Assembly (NCBI GenBank): GCA_023213315.1
Contig: JAKCPI010000884.1
Location: 1-64,000 of the forward strand
From: Euborellia annulipes
Lineage: Eukaryota; Arthropoda; Insecta; Dermaptera; Anisolabididae
Length of the DNA stretch: 64,000 nt
Reading direction: 5' to 3'
Shown piece after piece: positions 22,740 through 32,923 of the stretch. Under the pieces are notes generated by a model. The model was given only the letters and a program-made list of their open reading frames with translations, did not search any database and was not told the origin of the DNA. A program made the translations under genes and the position numbers. Positions within the stretch are counted from its first letter, which is position 1, and each line of letters opens with the position of its first letter.

Positions 22740-22985
22740 TTCAGGAATCGCCTATACCATATAATTTGCAAATATTTTGGCCGGCCTATCGTCTGGCCAT
22801 CTTCACTGCAGGATATGGTTCTTTGGCGATTCTTCGTCTGGTGTCTTTAAACGTTTGCATGAAGAGAGGAGGGGAGGACGAGAATTCAAGTGTTCGTTCA
22901 CGAGAGTTAGACCGGCCGAAATATTTGCAAATTATATGGCAAGACTATAAAGCGATTCATGAAAATTTTTGCTGTTTTATTTCCC
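22740..22985. repeat. Hairpin repeat with GGCCGG arms
   Basis: AATTTGCAAATATTTTGGCC at 22,762 pairs with GGCCGAAATATTTGCAAATT at 22,915, extending to AAATTTTCAGGAATCGC and GCGATTCATGAAAATTTTT. The GC-richer centre (22,790-22,900) carries a 77-codon frame that is probably incidental. Confidence 0.7.
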
Positions 22986-23170
22986 CATCAAATCAATAAT
23001 TATAATTATTTTCTTTTATTTCCAATTAAAGTTCAATTCAAGTATTACGTAAGACACCTAGGGGAAAAGGAAAATCCCATTTGATTATTTTTGCTGACAA
23101 GGGGGGAAGAAGAGATGCGGTATCAATTTCAGAATTTTTAAACGAAAAAGGAGAGCTGTTCCCTTAAAAA

Positions 23171-23660
23171 AAATCTGGTGTGACTGGCGCACAGCACACA
23201 ACTTTCTCTTACCTTCGGTAATCGAAAGTTGTGTTCTGTGCTTGTCACACCAGATTTTTTGGGTCGAAATATATATATAGTTTCCGCTAATATATTAGAA
23301 ATTTAAGATGTCAAAATTATAAACATGGGAAAATATTTATATTTTGTTACCATGGCAACCATTTCTCCTATCTTCCCTATGAAATACAAAGAGTAAAGTG
23401 TGCTTCAAACAATTTTGAGGGCAAAACGAGAATATACATTTGAAAGAGCATCTAAAAAATAATTGATTTTTGAATTTTAATCAAAATCGTTAGAGCGAAT
23501 TTTGAGAAAATCGAAAAAAACTGAAAAAGTACATCAGTAAAGTACTAGTACTCTTTGGCCGATTTTGATTAAAAGCTTATTTTTCCGGTCCCGGGGGTGT
23601 TTAACTTAAATATAAAATTTCATCCTCCTAGCTCAATTCCTTCATGCTTAAAATTGAACA

Positions 23661-23704
<44 letters not shown>

Positions 23705-23850
23705 CCATGTCGCGAAAACCACTTTTTTGGATTCAGGGGACCTCAAAACGTGAAGATCCATCAAAATCTCGACATCGAATTTTTGACATGAATCCAATAC
23801 TTTCTCTCTATATATATATTACATATATACATAGGTAAGAGAAAGTAAAA
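23171..23850 (+). mobile_element. Family A copy, full length
   Basis: AAATCTGGTGTGACTGGCGC to GGTAAGAGAAAGTAAAA with all domains. The microsatellite is CA followed by GA repeats (23,659-23,703). Confidence 0.85.
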
Positions 23851-23884
23851 AGACCAAAAGAGAAAAATTATGAAAAGACAAAAA

Positions 23885-24166
23885 CTTGCTTACGTAATTT
23901 TTTTTTTTTTTTTATACTCATACTTTTTTCCCATTCACTCTCACATTCACACATATACACAGTCTTTTCGACAACTTAGGCCTTATAAGACTTTATACGA
24001 TAAACGTTGTTATGAATATATTACTTTCTCTTACCTATGTATATATGTAATATATATATAGAGAGAAAGTATTGGATTCATGTCAAAAATTCGATGTCGA
24101 GATTTTGATGGATCTTCACGTTTTGAGGTCCCCTGAATCCAAAAAAGTGGTTTTCGCGACATGGTC

Positions 24167-24198
<32 letters not shown>

Positions 24199-24845
24199 GG
24201 GTGGGTGTGTGTGTGTGTGTTCAATTTTAAGCATGAAGGAATTGAGCTACGAGGTTGAAATTTTATATTTAAGTTAAACATCTCCCGGGACCGGAAAAAT
24301 AAGCTTTTAATCAAAATCGGCCAAAGAGTACTAGTACTTTACTGATGTACTTTTTCAGTTTTTTTCGATTTTCTCAAAATTTGCTCCAACGATTTTTTTT
24401 AAAATTCAAAAATCAATTATTTTTTAGATGCTCTTTAAAATGTATATTCTCATTTTGCGATTGAAATCTTCTGAAGACCACTTTACTCTTGTATTTCATA
24501 GGAAAGGATAGGAAAAATGGTTGCCATGGTAACAAAATATAAATATTTTCCCACACTTATAAATTTTACATCTGAATTCAAATGTTCCGTACTGTCGGGA
24601 ACTAAATATATGTCGACACAAAAAATCTGGTGTGACAAGCACAGAACACATCTTTCGATTACCGAAGGTAAGAGAAAGTTGTGTTGCCCTGCGCCAGTCA
24701 CATCAGATTTTTATATATATACGTATATTGGGGTCCAGACATTTGCTATCTAAATGGCTTAAATAAAATCATCGGACTGCCTGGGATCCGAACCCTCGAC
24801 CCTTAGTATACAAGGCATGCACGCTACCAACTACACCAAGCCTGA
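23885..24845 (-). mobile_element. SINE S1, interrupted by family A
   Basis: Minus orientation: poly-T, then the tail (CAGTCTTTTCGACAACTTAG, GATAAACGTTGTTATGAATA), a family A insertion (24,022-24,711), then the body (GGGGTCCAGACATTTGC, CATCGGACTGCCTGG) and the tRNA head, whose B box GGTTCGGATCC and A box TAGTTGGTAGC read on minus at about 24,780-24,835. The intact copy at 29.1-29.3 kb confirms the two halves belong together. Confidence 0.8.
24022..24711 (-). mobile_element. Family A copy inserted in a SINE
   Basis: TTACTTTCTCTTACC to CACATCAGATTTTT. It sits in the SINE at TATGAATATAT|ATATATATAC. The AT-rich target hides any short TSD. The TG repeat has a GGGGTGGG interruption. Confidence 0.85.
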
Positions 24846-25916
24846 GGGCAATTGAAACATTAATGGAATTTCAAATTTTTGCTTTGTTTTAATTAATATG
24901 TGTTGTTGTGTTCACAACTGAATCTTTATATGCAACAAAAACTGTATCTCTAGCTCATCGGGAAGAGTTTGAAAACGGATTAGGACATGTTCAGTTAAAG
25001 GGTTAATTTAAAATAAATAAATTCGCTATTGAAAAATAAAATGTATTATCCGTAATAAAATTTTGTCGTCTAGAGGAGAAAATAGATGCACCTTTGTGTG
25101 CAAATAAATTTCTTCTAATAAAATCTTACTACCTCACTTTCATTTATTATAAAAATTTGTCCCTTTGACATTATTATATCGCTATTTTCAATAGGTTGTA
25201 AAATATTATAATATAACCTTAATTTTTTAATGAAACAAGTCCATATTTGTGATCAATTTTTTTTTCTTTTCTAGAAATTAATTTGCATATAAACATGATG
25301 ATAATGCCTGAAGGAAATCCAACCAGTCCGTTGAGATTTATTGACGACGGTTTTTTCTTTACTCTATTGTCTCAATTGCTGATTGTTAAGAAAATATATA
25401 ACTTAGATGATTGCAAAGTATAGCTTCTAACCAGCGCGGAAAAAAAAATTTTTTAAGAAGAGAAGGCGGATTGCTGAAGCGTGTCTCATCTCGAATGCAA
25501 ATGCACCGTCGCCTTCACATCACCTGGTCCTCGGTCAGTAGATCGGAAAACGACTAGAGCATATAAATAAATAAACTAAAATGTGTGTGGTGTGGTGTGT
25601 CAAGTTATTTCAGCGAATTAATTAAGTTCTTCTTCTTTGGAGGAAATAGGAGGAGCCGAGAGAAAAAATGGAAATACTAATAAGCAAAGCTTAGGTAATA
25701 AGAAAATTCATTAAGTTATAAAATATGTAGACACAAATACATGAAATTCTTATAAATAAAGAGTTTGCTCTAAATAGACAACATCCTTCTCTCCGTTAAA
25801 GGAGTAGGATGCATAATAGAAAAAAATGTTTAGTTTCAATCCATTAATAAATCGGCTAATTAATATTCGAATAAATATAAACCAGATTATCGAAAATATT
25901 TTTTTAATTTAGAAAT
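24846..25916. other. Mostly unique DNA with one GC-richer patch
   Basis: 25,455-25,565 is GC-richer, with an octamer-like ATGCAAAT and an E-box CACCTGG, followed by CATATAAATAAATAAA. This could be a regulatory element. No ORF supported. Confidence 0.3.
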
Positions 25917-26013
25917 TCAAAAGGGTTTATTGAATAGTAGAACGTGGCTGTAGCTGATATGTTAATAGGAAAGAGGATGCAGCCAAATAATTGAGCCTCT
26001 ATTTAGTAATAAA

Positions 26014-26073
26014 CACTCTTTATTGGGACGTTTCGGCTGGGATCAACCCTGCCATCTTCAGCCTTCAAAGAGC
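26014..26073 (-). ncRNA. Type I hammerhead ribozyme, left arm
   Basis: Read on minus: stem I CTCTTTGAAGG, core CTGAAGA (26,061-26,055), stem II GGCAGGG-loop-CCCAGCC, GAAAC (26,034-26,030), GTC, then stem I partner CCAATAAAGAG. All conserved core positions (CUGANGA, GAAA, GUC) are present. Stem III is only AC/GU. Predicted cleavage falls after 26,027. Confidence 0.8.
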
Positions 26074-26219
26074 ATATTTAAATTTTATATATATAAATAA
26101 AGTTGTCATTTGTTAATAATACAAGTTATTTGCATTTTTTGTCCAATGAATGTAATATTGCAAACAACTTGTATTATTAACTAATGACAACTCTATTTAT
26201 CTATATAAAATTTAAATAT

Positions 26220-26278
26220 GCTCTTTGAAGGCTGAAGATGGCAGGGTTGATCCCAGCCGAAACGTCCCAATAAAGAGT
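26220..26278 (+). ncRNA. Type I hammerhead ribozyme, right arm
   Basis: Mirror copy: stem I CTCTTTGAAGG (26,221-26,231), core CTGAAGA (26,232-26,238), stem II 7 bp with one A-A mismatch (240-246/252-258), GAAAC (26,259-26,263), GTC (264-266), stem I partner CCAATAAAGAG. Predicted cleavage lies between 26,266 and 26,267. Confidence 0.82.
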
Positions 26279-26354
26279 GTTTATTACTAAATAGAGGCTC
26301 AATTAATTGGCTGCATCCTCTTTCCTATTAAACACATCAAAAGGGTTTATTCAT

Positions 26355-26600
26355 TTACCGATATTTATTTGTTCTATTATGAGGAGGCGATTCGCGGAGA
26401 GGATAAAGCAGTTAAGCTTATAATCCTGAGTTGAAAAAAAAAAACTCGAGTTCAAATCCACCTCATGGCAAAAAATTATCTAACTCTTTGTGAGATGCCT
26501 CCTCTTGAGGAAGGAAACGGGAACCCCCCTTTCATTCCCATGAAAGTTACCTCTCAGAGTAACCACAACGTGTCAGATCCGACACTAATTACTGAAGTGA
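26355..26600 (+). mobile_element. tRNA-derived SINE, family S3
   Basis: A GC-richer head (GGCGATTCGCGGAGAGGATA, then a B-box-like GAGTTCAAATCC), a body with GAGATGCCTCCTC and GGGAACCCCCC, and a tail with GTCAGATCCGACACTAATTA and GAGTGAGTGAGTG. It directly abuts the TSD of the upstream hairpin element. A degenerate relative lies at 26,985-27,060. Confidence 0.55.
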
Positions 26601-26689
26601 GTGAGTGAGTGATTTGTTCTATTTAGGATGGAATTGATTATCACAAAAGAGACATAATTTTTTTTACAAATTTATTAAAAAATTTGTTT

Positions 26690-26785
26690 GCTTTGGTCAA
26701 AGCCGAAACGTCAGCTGTTGAAATATATTTTTAAAGAAAAAATTCTGGCTGCATTTTTCTTCCAACTTTCATTCCTGATACAAAT
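26690..26785 (+). mobile_element. Truncated hammerhead-element 3' half
   Basis: AAAGCCGAAACGTCAGC and the tail TCTGGCTGCATTTTTCTTCC match the 3' half of the hairpin elements. GCTTTGGTCAAAGC could form stem II, but CTGANGA is missing, so it should not self-cleave. Confidence 0.6.
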
Positions 26786-26824
26786 TCCACCAGCCATAAA
26801 ATACCCTTATACTTTAAATTTTAT

Positions 26825-26975
26825 TATTCTCAGTCCGATGAATCTTTATTTAAGTCATTTGGATACCAAATTATATAAATAAATGTGCCTGAACTCCGTA
26901 ATATATCGTCATTAATATTTTGAGTATCGTTAAAGTACTATATATATGACCTAAGATGCCGAAAGGACTTTAAAA
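26825..26975 (+). mobile_element. SINE family S1 fragment
   Basis: CAGTCCGATGAATCTTTATT, CATTTGGATACCAAAT, GAGTATCGTTAAAGT, GACCTAAGATGCCGAAAGGA and CTTTAAAA in the usual order. Confidence 0.75.
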
Positions 26976-27339
26976 TTATTTTATATTCATTAGACTTGTG
27001 GCTATTCGAGGAGATAAAGCAATTAAATTTAAGATAATTGAGGTAAGCCTTCTTTATGGTGTAATTTTATTTAACTCTACGTGTGAAAACTTATCATTGG
27101 GTGAGAAACGAAACACATCCTAGTATAATAAGTTATTAGCAGTAGTAAGCAATTAGCGTCAATTAAATTTAATAAAGTAGAATTATTGAAATAAATCATA
27201 AAAAGGACTAAACAGAAGAGTTACTGACATTTAATATATGAATGGAGATATATTAAAAATATTTTTATAGTCTAAATATGTACGTAGTATGTAATTATGT
27301 TTCATAGACTTTGTATATAATATGGGATGGCCAAGAAGC

Positions 27340-27610
27340 CAAACAAAGCCCCCCTCCCCCATCCGTGCTGGAGAGATAAAGTTGTTCACAAATGTCTATA
27401 ATGATAGTCTGAAAGCCAAGGGGCAAGGGCAGTCCGATGAATTTATTTAAATCATTTGGATACCAAATGGTATAAATAAATATGTCTGGACCTCCTAAAT
27501 TAAAAGTCTATAGAGCGAAATAGATTTTTCTCGCTTGGGACGGGAAACCAACCCGGGACCGTAGGCACAAGGATCTAATGTCTTATCTCTGAGCCACGGG
27601 TCACGGGCAG
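27340..27610. mobile_element. Composite of SINE S1 body and S2 tRNA head
   Basis: 27,340-27,500 (plus) is an S1 body: CAAATGTCTATAATGATAG, GGGCAGTCCGATG, CATTTGGATACCAAATGG. 27,515-27,610 (minus) is an S2-type tRNA head (TCTCGCTTGGGACGGG, CAACCCGGGACC, TCTGAGCCACGGGTCACGGG). The junction could be two insertions or a recombinant. Confidence 0.6.
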
Positions 27611-28085
27611 ACTAATATTTAATTTTTTAATATTATTTCAATTTTTTTTTTTTTTTTTTTTCTATATTAGGATAGTGTCAAATGACAAATAACGGAGAAA
27701 TATTTAAATTTTCATTAGCGTCAATTAAAGGTTGAAAGCCCTGCCTATGACGATTAATAAAGTAGAATTATATTCATTGAAATAAATCATAGAAAGGACT
27801 AAACAGATGATATATTAAGAAATTTAATTAATTCTTAATGAATAGGCATATTATGAAGTAAATTAATCACTGAATTGTGAGTGGCCTATGATATTTGCTT
27901 GAAAATTTATTATTAGAGGAGAAAAATTTGTATAAATAATCAGATGAAATTAATTGAACGGATAAAAATTTAATTTGTAGATTGATTTCATGTTTGGCAT
28001 TATTATTCTTGAAAATGTAAATGAATGGTTCTTTCTAATTTATTTAAAAAAAATTTTCCAAGTGTGTCATGTAATAATAAAGGGC
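27611..28085. other. Unique AT-rich DNA
   Basis: Nothing recognised beyond poly-T at 27,640. Confidence 0.3.
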
Positions 28086-28152
28086 GGGGGCGCATAGGGC
28101 TTTTTAGTTGGGGGTTTGGTTTTTGATAAAATGGTGGAAAAGGGGGGGGGGG

Positions 28153-28192
<40 letters not shown>
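28086..28192. repeat. Low-complexity poly-G / poly-A block
   Basis: G-rich sequence with 12 Gs and then more than 40 As. It looks like an assembly or polymerase artefact, or a collapsed homopolymer. Confidence 0.7.
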
Positions 28193-28194
<2 letters not shown>

Positions 28195-28254
28195 AATTGG
28201 GATTTTGAGAGTATATTTTTTTTCATTCTGGTATTTTCTAAACTTTTTTTTTTT

Positions 28255-28890
28255 TTAACAGCTCTAAGATAACGGTAGTGTCTTCGAAGGGCGTTACACG
28301 TGTGTTTGTCTGACTCACCACAAGTAATGCGAGAGATATTATTCTCATTTGAAGCCCTTGGAAGGTCTGTTTTTTCCTATCGGATCCGAGTTCGAAGCCT
28401 TAGCACTGTCTTAGGTCCCACGATGACTCATTTCGCTATCCCTTACTATTGATATTTTGCATAGTAGACTAGACTAACAAAAAAAGAGGAAGTTTTGTTT
28501 CAATTATAATTGCAATTATTTATAAAAAAAAAATAGTAATGGTTGAGCGAAATTTAGGTTAATGAAGAGAATGATAAGAATCGGATGAATCTTCATTTGT
28601 AAAATGTTATTTAGATGTTGCTTAAACTTTAATACATTAATTAAACTAGAATTTGAATGAAGGGTAATTATATTTTATTACCTAGTTCAACTATTTGAAT
28701 ATGATACTAACTGAAATAAAGGATTTAATAATATGAATGACAAACTTTCGGACCCAAAACATTGTTATATATTTCAAGACAAGATAGTCGGGAAGTAAAT
28801 TATTTTAAGTTTTAAAGGGGATACCCTTTGTTAATTAAATATTCCGCCATGACTAGGATTTGGGGTTTTGCTTTATTTATTTATAAATAC
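28255..28890. other. GC-richer patch plus unique DNA
   Basis: 28,260-28,450 is GC-richer and holds a B-box-like GAGTTCGAAGCC near 28,388 and TAACGGTAGTG near 28,270. Spacing is wrong for one tRNA, so at most this is a diverged SINE. Nothing else seen to 28,890. Confidence 0.25.
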
Positions 28891-28999
28891 CAATGGCTAC
28901 CTGTGGACGTTCCACATGCGGGTTTTTCAAGACCAGCCATCCAAAATTTAGCCTTGTTAAAAAATATATAATTGAAATTTTTTCATCCAAGCAAATTTT

Positions 29000-29425
29000 A
29001 TGTTATTTAAGCTTATAGCATTTGGTAAGCAAATTATTTAAATAAATTCATTGGATTGCCTGGAACCCAAGCCCCGTGGCTTTTTTTTTTATAAAAAAAA
29101 CATTCACACTTTTTTCTCATTCACACTCACAATTACACACACATTCATACAGTCTTTTCGGCAACTTAGGCCATTTAAGACTTTTGACGATAACCGTTAT
29201 GAATATATATAATTTAGGGTCCAGGCATTCTTATTTAAGTCATTTGGTATCCAAATGGCTTAAATAAAATCATCGGACTGCCTGGGGTCCGAACCCGCGA
29301 CGTTTGGTATACGAGTTTAGCACGCTAACCTCTATTCCAAGCCCCGAAGGCGCCCCGTGGCTTCCAGACTACAATTATTGACATTTGTCAACAACTTTAG
29401 CCATCTCGGGTGGGGGAAGTCATAA
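29000..29425 (-). mobile_element. SINE S1 copy interrupted by a younger SINE
   Basis: TTAAATAAATTCATTGG, GGATTGCCTGG and AAGCCCCGTGGCTT on the left continue at GGCTTCCAGACTAC and TTGACATTTGTCAACAAC on the right. The younger SINE sits in the middle, flanked by GCCCCGTGGCTT. Confidence 0.7.
29083..29352 (-). mobile_element. Full-length tRNA-derived SINE S1
   Basis: Minus strand: a tRNA-like head with B box GGTTCGGACCCC and A-box region TAGAGGTTAGCGTGC; a body with CAGTCCGATGATTTTATT and GGATACCAAATGAC; a 3' domain CCTAAGTTGCCGAAAAGACT, GTGAGTGTGAATGAG and poly-A (poly-T at 29,082 on plus). A direct repeat GCCCCGTGGCTT flanks it, fitting an 11-12 bp TSD. Confidence 0.85.
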
Positions 29426-29715
29426 TTAATATTTATTAATTCAATTTCTTATTTATTATATAATATTTTTTATATATGTTTATATATTATAGTATAATAT
29501 CTAACTCTATTAATTATTTTACACATTATTATGAAAATTTTTGCTTGATTCAGATATTACATTTTTTTTTTTTAATTAGCAAACAAATATTTAAAACTGC
29601 AAGTTTGCAAAAAAATAATCTCAAAAATTTATTTATGAAAGCTTGTCTAAATCAAAGCTTGTTTAAAATGGGAGAAAAGGAAATGGCGATGATAATTTAT
29701 GTAAATATGTCGTTA

Positions 29716-29747
<32 letters not shown>

Positions 29748-30197
29748 AGGGTTTTAACAGAGGCCTAAGTTGAAGAGGTTTGAGTTGATTGAAGATGACG
29801 GGGGCAACTCAAGAAACAACAACAAAAGCTTATCTGTGCAAGAATCTACTTGTTTTCAAACTCATTAGGAGTTTGATTGAAAAATATAAAAATAAAAAAA
29901 AAAAGAAAGAAAATAGCACAAGACGAATAATATGCTTAACTTTCGACTCACGAACTTAATTTAGGACTAAAAATAAAAATATGATAAAAATATTTAATAC
30001 TACACTTTAATTGAAAAGATGAAAAATGACAAGGTATTGAAATGAATTTTAGAGAAATGAAAAATGATTGAAAAAAAGTTGGATAGTAGGAATTTAAATA
30101 AAATAAAAACACTCTGGATATTTTTGCTAATTTCACCTTTATCAAAAATTAATACAAGTCCTCATTATTACTGTTTTTTACGAGGCGAATAGCTGAA
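29426..30197. other. Unique AT-rich DNA with (GA)n
   Basis: A GA microsatellite lies at about 29,716-29,750. The ORF through it is not convincing. Confidence 0.35.
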
Positions 30198-30211
30198 TCT
30201 ATAATATAGAT

Positions 30212-30607
30212 TTGAAGAATTTAAAGTGGCTGTTGTATTTAAACAGTAGATAGGAAAGGAGAATGCAGCCAGGTATTGAGTCTCCACGAAATTAAACTCT
30301 CTGTTCAGGAAACAGTTTCGGCTTTAATGAGATAAAACCATCCTCAGTCCAATAGTTGAGAGTATGAACTCAAATAGCGAAGCATTGAGTCAATAGTGGA
30401 GTTGTCATAAAGGCTGTATTATTATACATTAATTGTTTGTACAAAAATACAATGCAATGCTTCTCAGTAATATATACAGAGCGCCAAGTCAGAGATACAA
30501 AGTTGTTTTGATTAATCAAATCATTAAAGCCGAAACTGTTTCCTGAACAGAGAGTTTAATTTCGTGGAGACTCAATACCTGGCTGCATTCTCCTTTCCTA
30601 TCTACTG
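30212..30607. mobile_element. Hairpin retroelement with one hammerhead
   Basis: Exact 14 bp TSD TCTATAATATAGAT (30,198-30,211 and 30,608-30,621). The leader contains GTGGCTGTTG, as in the 25.9 kb element. Arms start ACAGTAGATAGGAAAGGAG and converge on an AT-rich centre. Each arm ends CTGGCTGCATTCTCCTTTCC. The left arm keeps a hammerhead; the right arm has lost CTGANGA. Confidence 0.82.
30302..30362 (-). ncRNA. Hammerhead ribozyme motif, left arm
   Basis: On minus: stem I CTCTC...GGA, core CTGAGGA (30,347-30,341), a 7 bp stem II GGTTTTA/TAAAGCC with a 6-nt loop, GAAAC (30,319-30,315), then TGTT and the stem I partner TCC...GAGAG. An extra T between GAAAC and GTT makes stem III atypical, so activity is less certain than for the 26 kb copies. 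Confidence 0.6.
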
Positions 30608-30684
30608 TCTATAATATAGATACATATTATGTTCTTAGTAGAATATAATAAAAGGCACAGCAGCTAAATTATTTATTTATTTAT

Positions 30685-30915
30685 TTTTTCTTTATTTTAT
30701 TCAAACCCTCGAACAACGTTTGGGGCGTCTATGCAACCATTTCATTGTTAGGATTTAATCAAACTGGGCGTTAAATGAGTTGTACTTTTATAGATGGTTA
30801 TAAAAATTGAAATGTCTATCAAAAAATATCCGAGGCTTTGAATGAATCCTAGCCATGGCCATGGTCGCATAGACGACCGAAAAGTCGCTGTGGGTTTGAA
30901 TAAAATAAAGAAAAA
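30685..30915. mobile_element. TIR MITE with TTTGAATAAAATAAAG ends
   Basis: CTTTATTTTATTCAAACCC at 30,690 and the inverse GGGTTTGAATAAAATAAAG ending at 30,910, with inner pairing of GCGTCTATGCAACCAT and ATGGTCGCATAGACGA. TSD hidden in AT-rich flanks. Superfamily unknown. Confidence 0.65.
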
Positions 30916-30971
30916 AAAGCTGATGTACCTTTTATTATACTATATACGTAGTAAGCTTTTATTTCAAATTG

Positions 30972-31435
30972 ATTTTTACTTTCTCTTACCTATGTATATA
31001 TGTAAAATACATAGAGAGAAAGTATTGGATTCATGTCAAAAATTCGATGTCGAGATTTTGATGGATATACCTAGGAGGTTGAAATTTTATATTTAAATTA
31101 GGCACCTCCCTGGGACGTGACACGAAGCTTTTGAACAAAATGAGCCAAAGAGTACTAGTACTTTACTGATGTACTTTTTCAGTTTTTTTCGATTTTCTCA
31201 AAATTCGTTGCAACGATTTTGATTAAAATTAATAATTCAATTATTTTTTAGATAATTTTTAAAATCTATATTCTTATTTTGCCCTTGAAATCTTCTGAAG
31301 ACCACTTTACTTTCTTATACACCATAGAAAAGATAGGAGAGGTCACATCTTGAATTCAGATGTATCGTACTGTCGAAAACTAAATATATCTCGACACAAA
31401 ACAAAACTGGTGCAATCAGTCACACCAGATTTTTA
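30972..31435 (-). mobile_element. Family A copy, internally deleted
   Basis: Starts TTACTTTCTCTTACC and ends GTCACACCAGATTTTT. It lacks the microsatellite block and most of the terminal hairpin. Confidence 0.75.
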
Positions 31436-32084
31436 TAAAGAAAAAATATTTAAATTTTATTTAAATCCAATTTAAAATTATTATCTGTAGCCCGCATGAA
31501 TTACATATAACTTGGATACTTAGGCTAAAAATGGAGAAATTTGATAAAATTTAATGTAGCTGGATTTATAAAATAGAAACAATAACTATAGACGATAAGA
31601 ATATTGTCCTAAACACTGCCAAAAAGTAAAATAAAGGTCAAATAAAAATTATTCTTGTTTACTATATATTTAATGTTTTTTTTTTTTTTTTTTTTAATAA
31701 ATATGAAAATAAATTCAACCTGATTTGTATAAAATATCGGCATAAGGTTTGCTTTCTCTTGGATCTACTTGAAATAAAACCGTTGTGCTGCTATGAATGC
31801 ATCAAAGTTGGAAGTCACTGTCTGTCACCTGGTAGACAGTAATTCAGATAAACGAAAACAAGAAGCCAAGCGAGACTTGCCCGAGTCATCGTCAAACCTA
31901 GATAGAAGAAAGCGATTCCAAAAGAAAAAAAAAAAAACTTATTCTCTTAGAATATGACGGAATGTCTGGAATTTATTCAATTTTTCAAAAAAAAAAAAAA
32001 AAAAAAAAAAAATCACAGATGAATAATAAGTAGGCCAGTGAAGTTATTATTTTGTCAAAATTTGATCATTATCATCATGGATTG
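31436..32084. other. Unique DNA with a small ORF-bearing patch
   Basis: Poly-T at 31,678 and poly-A at 31,988 bracket a GC-richer patch (31,740-31,920) described in the next entry. Confidence 0.3.
31793..31957 (+). CDS. Small ORF, 54 codons, unknown
   Basis: ATG at 31,793 to TGA at 31,955-31,957. The protein starts MNASKLEVTVCHLVDSNSDK, then a basic RKQEAKRD and RRKRFQKKKKK run made partly by a poly-A tract. Codon choice before the poly-A is richer in GC than its surroundings. No homologue recognised. It could be an exon, a short peptide gene, or chance. Confidence 0.2.
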   Translation: MNASKLEVTVCHLVDSNSDKRKQEAKRDLPESSSNLDRRKRFQKKKKKTYSLRI

Positions 32085-32240
32085 ACAACAAAAGGTTTCT
32101 TGCAAAATTAATGACAGAATAAGCAGTCGAAACGTTGTATAAGTGTTTATATTTTTAATAAATAATTAATACAAAAATGTGGTCTCTAATTAAAAATTCC
32201 ACTAATAATAATAATTCAAACCACAAAAGGTTTAATAAAC
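32085..32240 (+). mobile_element. Hairpin-element half related to 44.9 kb
   Basis: CAGAATAAGCAGTCGAAACG, TTGTATAAGTGTTTAT and AATTCAAACCACAAAAGG match the reverse complement of 44,795-44,990. It has the GAAAC-GTT part but no intact CTGANGA. Confidence 0.65.
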
Positions 32241-32923
32241 ACATCAAACGTTAAGTTAAATTTGTATTAGGTATAAATATGAATATTCAGTAACAGCTAA
32301 AAAGCACCCTGTCGTTAATCAATGCTGGTAACAAGGTTTTGAGCAACATATTTTTACATCATGATCATTCGTAAATCAATAAACAATCTAATTCATTTCG
32401 GATTTAAAGCCGACAGTACTAGAAAAGAAAACAAGCGAAATATTTATTATACAGTATTACTAAACATCGAATGATATCTAAATTTTTAGATTAAAAAAAA
32501 CACCAAATAAAATTGTTATCCATTTTCATTTAATAAAGATCTACTGATTTAATTTTCATAAATTACAATTTTTTATATGAATATATTCTTTGAGATGTTA
32601 TTTTGAAATCTAAGCTTCAGGGTAAATTGATTATTTATTATGGAAATAAATGTGAGCTTTGTTTATAATCATTATTCGTGCAAATGTAGGCCCAAATTTG
32701 CTTTAATAGGTTTTAATCCAGGATAAAACGCTTTTTCTTTTAGAGATGATGATGATATCTCATTGCTGAAGGCAAACGTGATTTTTATTAAACTAAAATC
32801 AGTGTGAAATTTAATAGTGATTTATTTAAAAGAAAAAAAAATATTGTGTGACTAACCGCATCGGCAAACGAAAGTTGCGACTCGCCATATTTTTTAACTA
32901 AAAAACTACCATAATATGACGTT
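32241..32923. other. Unique AT-rich DNA
   Basis: Nothing recognised. Confidence 0.3.

Larger units (their letters stand above)
25932..26336. mobile_element. Hairpin retroelement with two hammerhead motifs
   Basis: Flanked by an exact 15 bp TSD TCAAAAGGGTTTATT (25,917-25,931 and 26,337-26,351). After a 30 bp leader containing GTGGCTGTAGC, almost the whole element is an inverted repeat (25,962-26,331): TTAATAGGAAAGAGGATGCA to its inverse, with a short AT-rich loop. Each arm ends GGCTGCATCCTCTTTCCTAT and carries one hammerhead-like motif. The TSD length and ribozyme type match Penelope-like elements or retrozymes; no reverse transcriptase is present. Confidence 0.85.

Noticed and set aside
24517..24753. 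Recurring ORF with MVAMVTKYKYFP in several family A copies
   Set aside because: Frame is broken in other copies and flanks differ, so it reflects repeat sequence, not a conserved protein.
28255..28450. tRNA gene from B-box-like GAGTTCGAAGCC
   Set aside because: A and B box-like words are too far apart and no cloverleaf closes.
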